This document shows positions 58,819 through 64,000 of a stretch of DNA of 64,000 nucleotides, in pieces. The stretch is from Streptomyces rhizosphaerihabitans (GTDB lineage: Bacteria > Actinomycetota > Actinomycetes > Streptomycetales > Streptomycetaceae). The position numbers were made by a program, and so were the translations under genes. Every line of letters starts with the position of its first letter. Position 1 is the first letter of the stretch. The notes beneath the pieces are model-generated. The model was not told where the DNA came from and did no database searches. It saw nothing but the letters and a program-made list of their open reading frames with translations. The stretch covers positions 1-64,000 of the forward strand of contig NZ_JAODTZ010000031.1 in NCBI RefSeq assembly GCF_025399795.1. Reading direction: 5' to 3'.

Positions 58819-60720
58819 ATGAATCTGCTCGACCTGCTGGACGATCCCCGTCCCTTCGCCCTGCTGCGCCGCCGCACCCCGGGCCGCGACCACGAGGTGG
58901 TGGAGCTGCTGCTGGGGCCGGTGCGCGAGGTGGAGCGCCTCGCCGACATCCCCGACGAGGGCCTCGCGCTGATCCCGTTCCGGCAGATCCGGGAGCGCGG
59001 CTTCGACGTCCGCGACGACGGCACCCCGCTCTCGGTGCTCGTCCCCGAGGAGCGCCACGAACTGCCGCTCGCACAGGCGCTGGCCGAGCTGCCGGCCCAC
59101 GACGTCCGGGTCGAAGGCGGCGGCTTCGACGTCGGCGACGAGGAGTACTCCGGGATCGTCGAACGGGTGCTGCGCGAGGAGATCGGGCGCGGCGAGGGCG
59201 CCAACTTCGTGATCCGGCGGACGTACGAGGGCCGGATCCCGGGGTTCGGACGGGCCGACGCCCTGGCGCTGTTCCGCCGGTTGCTGGTCGGCGAGCGGGG
59301 CGCGTACTGGACGTTCGTCGTGCACACCGGGGCGCGGACGCTGGTCGGGGCGAGTCCGGAGGTGCATGTCCGGATGTCCGCCGGGACGGTCGTGATGAAC
59401 CCGATCAGCGGGACGTACCGCTATCCGGCCGGGGGTCCGACGCCCGAGGACCTGCTCGCCTTCCTCGCCGACGGCAAGGAGATCGAGGAGCTCTCGATGG
59501 TCGTCGACGAGGAGCTCAAGATGATGTGCACGGTCGGTGACATGGGCGGGGTGGTGATCGGGCCGCGGCTCAAGGAGATGGCCCATCTCGCGCACACCGA
59601 GTACGAGTTGCGGGGCCGCTCCTCGCTGGACGTGCGGGAGGTGCTGCGGGAGACGATGTTCGCGGCCACCGTCACCGGCTCGCCGGTGCAGAACGCCTGC
59701 CGTGTCATCGAGCGCCACGAGGTCGGCGGGCGCGGCTACTACGCGGGAGCGCTGGCGCTGGTCGGGCGGCAGCCGGGGGACGGGCCGGACGGCGGGGCCG
59801 GGGCGCAGACCCTCGACTCCCCGATCCTCATCCGGACCGCCGACATCGACGCGGACGGCCGGCTGCGGGTGCCGGTCGGCGCCACCCTCGTACGGGGATC
59901 GGATCCGGCGGGCGAGGTCGCCGAGACCCATGCCAAGGCGGCGGGTGTGTTGGCGGCACTGGGGGTGCGGCCCGGCAGGCCGCACCCGGACGGCGCCCGG
60001 CCGAGGCTGGGCGACGATCCGCGGGTGCGGGCGTCGCTGGACGGGCGGCGGGCCTCGCTGGCGCCCTTCTGGCTGCGGATGCAGGAGCGGTCCCGGGAAC
60101 TCACTGGGCACGCCCTGGTCGTGGACGCCGAGGACACCTTCACCGCGATGCTGGCGCATCTGCTGCGGTCGTCCGGGCTCGATGTGACGGTGCGCCGCTA
60201 CGACGAACCGGGGCTGCGCGAGGCGGTCCTCGCGCACGAGGGGCCGGTGGTCCTCGGCCCCGGTCCCGGGGACCCCTCCGATCCGGCGGACCCCAAGATG
60301 CGCTTCCTGCGGGCGCTCACCGCCGAGGTGCTCCGGGGGCACCGGCACGGCGTCCTCGGTGTCTGCCTCGGCCACGAGCTGATCGCGGCCGAGCTGGGGC
60401 TGGACATCGTCCGCAAGGACGTGTCGTACCAGGGCGCGCAGACCCGCATCGACCTCTTCGGGCGGGCCGAGACCGTCGGTTTCTACAACAGTTTCGCGGC
60501 CCGCTGCGACGACGACGCGCTGGTGGAGCTGTCGGCGCACGGCGTCGAGGTCAGCCGCGCCGCGAACGGCGAGGTGCACGCGCTGCGCGGTCCCGGATTC
60601 GCGGGTGTGCAGTTCCACCCGGAGTCGGTGCTGACGCTGAACGGCGCGGCCGTCGTACGGGAGTTGGCGGGTCAGCTGCGGGGCACCAGCACGTTCTCCG
60701 AGCGGCGGCCCTCGGTGTAG
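58819..60720 (+). CDS. Fused anthranilate synthase (TrpE-TrpG, PhzE-like)
   Basis: 633-residue fusion of a chorismate-binding TrpE-like domain (about 1-400; MNPISGTYRYPAGG, TVTGSPVQNACRVIERHE, RGYYAGALALVG) and a class I glutamine amidotransferase (about 430-633) with nucleophile Cys in GVCLGHELIAAELG and His/Glu in VQFHPESVLT. The amidotransferase half (DVSYQGAQTRIDLFGRAE, VGFYNSFAAR) is close to PhzE. The trp attenuator argues that its product feeds tryptophan synthesis as anthranilate; an ADIC synthase role is the alternative. A comparable attenuated gene is known in S. venezuelae. Its 3' end overlaps the converging dehydrogenase gene by 49 nt. Confidence 0.9.
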   Translation: MNLLDLLDDPRPFALLRRRTPGRDHEVVELLLGPVREVERLADIPDEGLALIPFRQIRERGFDVRDDGTPLSVLVPEERHELPLAQALAELPAHDVRVEGGGFDVGDEEYSGIVERVLREEIGRGEGANFVIRRTYEGRIPGFGRADALALFRRLLVGERGAYWTFVVHTGARTLVGASPEVHVRMSAGTVVMNPISGTYRYPAGGPTPEDLLAFLADGKEIEELSMVVDEELKMMCTVGDMGGVVIGPRLKEMAHLAHTEYELRGRSSLDVREVLRETMFAATVTGSPVQNACRVIERHEVGGRGYYAGALALVGRQPGDGPDGGAGAQTLDSPILIRTADIDADGRLRVPVGATLVRGSDPAGEVAETHAKAAGVLAALGVRPGRPHPDGARPRLGDDPRVRASLDGRRASLAPFWLRMQERSRELTGHALVVDAEDTFTAMLAHLLRSSGLDVTVRRYDEPGLREAVLAHEGPVVLGPGPGDPSDPADPKMRFLRALTAEVLRGHRHGVLGVCLGHELIAAELGLDIVRKDVSYQGAQTRIDLFGRAETVGFYNSFAARCDDDALVELSAHGVEVSRAANGEVHALRGPGFAGVQFHPESVLTLNGAAVVRELAGQLRGTSTFSERRPSV

Positions 60721-61667
60721 TCGAGGACGTTCCCGACAGTGGTGTCGACGATCTGGCCGACGGCGTCGGCGGTGTAGTACGCCTGGTGCGAGGTGACCAG
60801 GACGTTCGGGAAGGTGACCAGACGGGCCAGGGTGTCGTCCTCGACGGTTTCGAGGGACTTGTCGAGGAAGAACAGCCCGGCCTCCGCCTCGTACACGTCG
60901 AGACCGACGCCCGTGAAACGGCCTGCGCGCAACTGGGTGACGAGAGCCTGGCTGTCGATCAGGCCGCCGCGGCTGGAGTTCACCAGGATCGCGTCGTCCT
61001 TCATCGCGCGCAGGGCGTCGGCGTCGATGAGGTGCTGGGTCTGGGGCATCAGCGGAACGTGCAGGGTGACCAGGTCGGACTCGGCGAGGAGGCGCTCCTT
61101 GGAGACGTACTCCATGCCGAGTTCGACGCAGGCCGGGTTCTCGGCGATGTCCCAGCCGAGCAGCTTCATGCCGAAACCGTGGGCGATCCGGGTGAAGGCC
61201 TCGCCGATCTTCCCGGTGCCGAGGACGCCCGCGGTGCGGCCGTGCATGTCACGGCCCATCAGTCCGTCGAGGCGGAAGTCGAAGTCGCGGGTGCGGTTGG
61301 CGGCGCGCACGATACGGCGGTTGACGGCCATGCCGAGGGTCCAGGCGAACTCGGCGACCGAGTGGGGCGAGTAGTACGAGACCCGGGCGACCGTCATGCC
61401 GAGGCGCTCGGCGACCTCGAGGTCGATGTTGTTGAACCCGGTGGAGCGCTGGGCGACGAGCTGGGTGCCGCCGGCCGCCAGGGTCTGCAGAACACGGTGT
61501 CCCAGGCCGCAGTTGACGCTGGTGGAGATGACCTCGTAGCCGGCCGCGATGGGCGCGGTGTCCTCGGTGAGGAAGACGCCGAGGCAGCGGACCTCGTGGC
61601 GTCCCTCGAAAGCCTTCTCGATCAGGGGCTTCTCGTCGGACTGGACGCCGAACGCCAGGATCTCCAC
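60672..61667 (-). CDS. D-2-hydroxyacid dehydrogenase (D-lactate dehydrogenase-like)
   Basis: 331-residue NAD-dependent dehydrogenase of the LdhA type, interconverting a 2-keto acid and D-hydroxy acid. The NAD loop is TAGVLGTGKIGEAFTRIA, catalytic Arg lies in VNSSRGGLIDSQALV, and the His in TSHQAYYTADAVGQI. Residue spacing and the ending resemble E. coli LdhA, so pyruvate is the likely substrate. GTG 61667 has GGGAGGAACCG directly upstream. The promoter appears to be embedded in a palindrome. The last 16 codons overlap the anthranilate synthase gene. Confidence 0.93.
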   Translation of the reverse strand: MEILAFGVQSDEKPLIEKAFEGRHEVRCLGVFLTEDTAPIAAGYEVISTSVNCGLGHRVLQTLAAGGTQLVAQRSTGFNNIDLEVAERLGMTVARVSYYSPHSVAEFAWTLGMAVNRRIVRAANRTRDFDFRLDGLMGRDMHGRTAGVLGTGKIGEAFTRIAHGFGMKLLGWDIAENPACVELGMEYVSKERLLAESDLVTLHVPLMPQTQHLIDADALRAMKDDAILVNSSRGGLIDSQALVTQLRAGRFTGVGLDVYEAEAGLFFLDKSLETVEDDTLARLVTFPNVLVTSHQAYYTADAVGQIVDTTVGNVLDYTEGRRSENVLVPRS

Positions 61668-61681
61668 CGGTTCCTCCCGTT

Positions 61682-61719
61682 CTGGGGGTATGGGCCGAAT
61701 ATACGACCCATACCCCCAG
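61682..61719 (-). promoter_or_regulatory. Palindrome around the D-LDH promoter
   Basis: 13-bp perfect arms (61682-61694 and 61707-61719) around CCGAATATACGA. On the minus strand TATATT (61698-61703) is a good -10, 30 nt before the dehydrogenase start. It could be an operator overlapping the promoter, a terminator for pfkA (stop at 61739), or both. Confidence 0.6.
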
Positions 61720-61738
61720 AGTCGCAGAGGCTCCGCCG

Positions 61739-62767
61739 TCAGCCGAAGAAGACGCCGACCTCCTCGTAGAGCTTCGGGTCGACCGTCTTCAGCTTGGCGG
61801 TCGCCTCGGCGATCGGAACGCGGACGATGTCGGTGCCGCGCAGGGCCACCATCTTGCCGAAGTCGCCGTCGCGGACGGCCTCGATGGCGTGCAGGCCGAA
61901 GCGGGTGGCGAGCCAGCGGTCGAAGGCGCTGGGCGTCCCGCCGCGCTGGACGTGCCCGAGGACCGTGGTGCGGGCCTCCTTGCCGGTGCGCCGCTCGATC
62001 TCCTTCGCCAGCCACTCGCCGACACCGGAGAGCCGGACATGCCCGAAGGAGTCGAGGGTCCCGTCCTTGAGGACCATGTCGCCGTCCTTGGGCATGGCAC
62101 CCTCGGCGACGACCACGATCGGCGCGTACGACGCCTTGAAGCGCGAGGTCACCCAGGCGCAGACCTGGTCCACGTCGAAGCGCTGCTCGGGGATGAGGAT
62201 GACGTTCGCGCCGCCGGCCAGGCCCGAGTGGAGGGCGATCCAGCCCGCGTGGCGGCCCATCACCTCGCAGACGAGGACGCGCATGTGCGATTCGGCGGTG
62301 GTGTGCAGGCGGTCGATGGCCTCGGTCGCGATGTTGACCGCCGTGTCGAAGCCGAAGGTGTAGTCGGTGGCGGAGAGGTCGTTGTCGATGGTCTTCGGTA
62401 CGCCGACGATGTTGATGCCGTACTCGTCGCCGAGCCGCGCGGCGACGCCCAGGGTGTCCTCGCCGCCGATCGCGACGAGGGCCTCGACCTCCTGCTTGGC
62501 CAGGTTCTCCTTGATCCGGCGGATGCCGTTCTCGTGCTTGAGGGGGTTGGTGCGCGAGGATCCGAGGATGGTGCCGCCGCGGGGCAGGATCCCGCGCACG
62601 GCGGAGATGTCGAGCCGGACGGTGTCGCCTTCGAGCGGCCCCCGCCAGCCGTCGCGGTAACCGACGAAGTCATAGCCGTACTCCTGCACGCCCTTGCGGA
62701 CGATGCCCCGGATGACGGCGTTGAGCCCGGGGCAGTCGCCGCCTCCGGTCAGTACTCCGACCCGCAT
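61739..62767 (-). CDS. pfkA: 6-phosphofructokinase, PfkA family group III
   Basis: 342-residue phosphofructokinase phosphorylating fructose 6-phosphate. Key blocks are LTGGGDCPGLNAVIRG, GGEDTLG, PKTIDNDLSATDYTFGFDTA, EVMGRHAGWIAL and GHVQRGGTPSAFDR. Position 104 is Asp and 125 is Lys; ATP enzymes usually have Gly at the first position, while Asp plus Lys marks PPi-dependent relatives. ATG 62767 follows GAAGGGA and gives the normal Streptomyces start MRVGVLTGGG; the frame also allows ATG 62785. It is upstream of the D-LDH gene on the same strand. Confidence 0.93.
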   Translation of the reverse strand: MRVGVLTGGGDCPGLNAVIRGIVRKGVQEYGYDFVGYRDGWRGPLEGDTVRLDISAVRGILPRGGTILGSSRTNPLKHENGIRRIKENLAKQEVEALVAIGGEDTLGVAARLGDEYGINIVGVPKTIDNDLSATDYTFGFDTAVNIATEAIDRLHTTAESHMRVLVCEVMGRHAGWIALHSGLAGGANVILIPEQRFDVDQVCAWVTSRFKASYAPIVVVAEGAMPKDGDMVLKDGTLDSFGHVRLSGVGEWLAKEIERRTGKEARTTVLGHVQRGGTPSAFDRWLATRFGLHAIEAVRDGDFGKMVALRGTDIVRVPIAEATAKLKTVDPKLYEEVGVFFG

Positions 62768-62910
62768 GGAAAGTCCCTTCGCCATGGTTGGCTGATGGAC
62801 TCACGCTAATAGTGATCCAGGTCACTTCGGCATGGTGCGGATGGTCTATTCCGGTGAATTGTCGGCCAGTTGATCAACGCAGATCACCCGAAGGGGGGCC
62901 GCTGTCCGGG

Positions 62911-63612
62911 TCAGGCCTCGTCCAGTCCGCGCTCTATGGCGTAGCGGACCAGCTCGACGCGGTTGTGCAACTGGAGCTTGCCCAGGGTGTTCTGCACATG
63001 GTTCTGGACGGTGCGGTGGGAGATGACCAGGCGCTCGGCGATCTGCTTGTAGCTCAGTCCCTTGGCGACCAGGCGGAGGACCTCGGTCTCACGGTCGGTC
63101 AGCTGCGGGACCCTCGGCTCGCCGGCGCCCGTGGCGCTGGCGGGCTCCGAGGCCAGCCGGCGGTACTCGCCGAGGACCAGGCCCGCGAGGCCCGGGGTGA
63201 ACACCGGGTCGCCGACGGCCGTCCGGCGCACCGCGTCGGTCAGCTCCTCCGCGGACGCCGACTTCAGGAGGTAGCCGGTCGCGCCGGACTTCACCGCCTC
63301 CAGCACATCGGCGTGCTCTCCGCTGGCCGACAGGACCAGAACCCGCAGAGCCTGATTGGCGCCGACCAGCTCCTTGCAGACCTGCACACCTGGCTTGGCG
63401 GGCAGGTTCAGATCGAGGACGAGGACGTCGGGCGCCACCGCCAGGGCCCGGCGCACGGCCTGTTCGCCGTCGCCCGCCGTGGCGACCACGTCGAACCCCG
63501 CGGCCGCCAGGTCACGGGCCACCGCGTCGCGCCACATGGGGTGGTCGTCCACCACCATGACCCTGATGGGATCCTCGCCCGCCCGCGGCTCCGCCGCCGT
63601 CCCGCCCGTCAT
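62911..63612 (-). CDS. NarL/FixJ-family response regulator
   Basis: 233-residue two-component regulator. The receiver domain (about 15-130) has the acidic pocket MVVDDHP and phospho-Asp in VLVLDLNLPAKPG. The C-terminal LuxR-type helix-turn-helix is LTDRETEVLRLVAKGLSYKQ through SHRTVQNHVQNTLGKL. It lies 19 nt after the histidine kinase gene and is co-transcribed with it. In Streptomyces a pair beside pfkA resembles the morphogenesis regulators MacRS; that identity is tentative. Confidence 0.93.
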   Translation of the reverse strand: MTGGTAAEPRAGEDPIRVMVVDDHPMWRDAVARDLAAAGFDVVATAGDGEQAVRRALAVAPDVLVLDLNLPAKPGVQVCKELVGANQALRVLVLSASGEHADVLEAVKSGATGYLLKSASAEELTDAVRRTAVGDPVFTPGLAGLVLGEYRRLASEPASATGAGEPRVPQLTDRETEVLRLVAKGLSYKQIAERLVISHRTVQNHVQNTLGKLQLHNRVELVRYAIERGLDEA

Positions 63613-63631
63613 CGCCGTACCGTCGCCTTCG

Positions 63632-64000
63632 TCATCGCGTCTTCGCCTTCCCCCGCGCGTCCTTCGGTACCTTCAGCTCGACCTCGGTGCCCTGCCCCGG
63701 GACCGAGATCAGCTCGGCCGTGCCGCCCAGCTCGCGCAGCCTGCCGCGGATCGACAGCGCCACCCCGAGCCGCCCCTCGCCCTCGGCCTGGGCGAGCCGC
63801 CCCTCCGGGATGCCGGGACCGTCGTCGCGCACCGTCACGATCACCGCGTCCGGTTCGTCCTCGACCAGGATCCAGGCACGGGCGTCCGCGCCCACGTGCT
63901 TGCGGACATTGTCCAGGGCGGCACCGACGGCCGCGGCCACTTCCCGCGCGGCGGGCGGACCGAGGGGTACCGGCGCGCCGGGCTCGGAGAGGGTCACGCG
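63632..64000 (-). CDS. Sensor histidine kinase, C-terminal fragment (cut by window end)
   Basis: The last ~122 codons of a GHKL-ATPase histidine kinase continuing beyond the window. The N box is VGAALDNVRKHVGADA, the G1 box DDGPGIPEGRLAQ, and GTEVELKVP closes the domain. This is the HisKA_3-type kinase expected to pair with a NarL-family regulator. The sensor domain lies outside the window, so the stimulus cannot be judged. It is translated just ahead of the response regulator. Confidence 0.9.
   Translation of the reverse strand, partial: RVTLSEPGAPVPLGPPAAREVAAAVGAALDNVRKHVGADARAWILVEDEPDAVIVTVRDDGPGIPEGRLAQAEGEGRLGVALSIRGRLRELGGTAELISVPGQGTEVELKVPKDARGKAKTR

Noticed and set aside
58819-60720. 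Phenazine biosynthesis gene (phzE)
   Set aside because: The fusion is PhzE-like in sequence, but no other phz genes are nearby and a Trp attenuator precedes it, so tryptophan supply is more likely.

Overview
The window is a GC-rich actinobacterial chromosome segment, almost certainly from Streptomyces. The grounds are strong third-position G/C bias, many GTG starts, stop/start overlaps such as GTGA and ATGA, a full actinobacterial division and cell-wall (dcw) cluster with divIVA, sepF and the ylm genes, a DAP-type MurE, and the surrounding gene content. It is conserved core chromosome: I saw no insertion sequence, prophage, CRISPR array, tRNA or rRNA.

Layout. 0.1-5 kb, minus strand: Na+/H+ antiporter, GNAT acetyltransferase, RluA-type pseudouridine synthase, lspA and a DksA/TraR protein with a histone-H1-like tail. 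5.2-8.7 kb, plus strand: a translational T-box leader and ileS, whose HIGH motif reads GAHH. 9-27 kb, minus strand, read from 27 kb downward: rsmH, ftsL, ftsI, murE, murF, mraY, murD, ftsW, murG, ftsQ, ftsZ, pgeF, the YggS-type PLP gene, sepF, yggT and divIVA. murC is absent between murG and ftsQ, and there is no mraZ before rsmH. 27.5-33.2 kb, plus strand: beta-carbonic anhydrase, then MoxR, DUF58 and transglutaminase, ending at a 58-nt perfect palindrome. 33.6-36 kb, minus strand: DUF3040 protein, methyltransferase, SAV_6107-type HEPN protein. 36-43 kb: a degenerate ABC ATPase, a YhgE/Pip membrane protein and a TetR regulator, then a DUF4126 protein, a phytoene-desaturase-like oxidoreductase and a Tyr/Gln-rich membrane protein.

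43.8-52.4 kb: metF, thiE, an Rv2175c-type DNA-binding protein and a ferredoxin-reductase-like flavoprotein on the minus strand, then a TPP riboswitch, thiO-thiS-thiG and a PASTA Ser/Thr kinase on the plus strand. 52.5-57 kb: endonuclease IV, a His-rich DUF4396 protein behind a CsoR-like palindrome, a sulfite-oxidase-like molybdoprotein, bacterioferritin and its ferredoxin (iron box), and class II DAHP synthase. 57-64 kb: a secreted DUF1906 protein, a trp attenuator with fused anthranilate synthase, a D-2-hydroxyacid dehydrogenase, a phosphofructokinase with PPi-type specificity residues, and a NarL-type two-component pair cut by the window end.

The order from divIVA through the dcw genes, and later metF, the Rv2175c-like gene, the kinase and DAHP synthase, resembles the Mycobacterium tuberculosis wag31 to aroG region as I remember it. 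Growth-pole, septum, wall-precursor and kinase genes therefore sit together. The most promising unexplained signals are the CsoR-like site in front of the His-rich DUF4396 gene, the repeats of the ftsL translation start, the ftsZ promoter dyad, the degenerate ABC ATPase and the kinase-type switch residues in pfkA. None is proven to be a new system.
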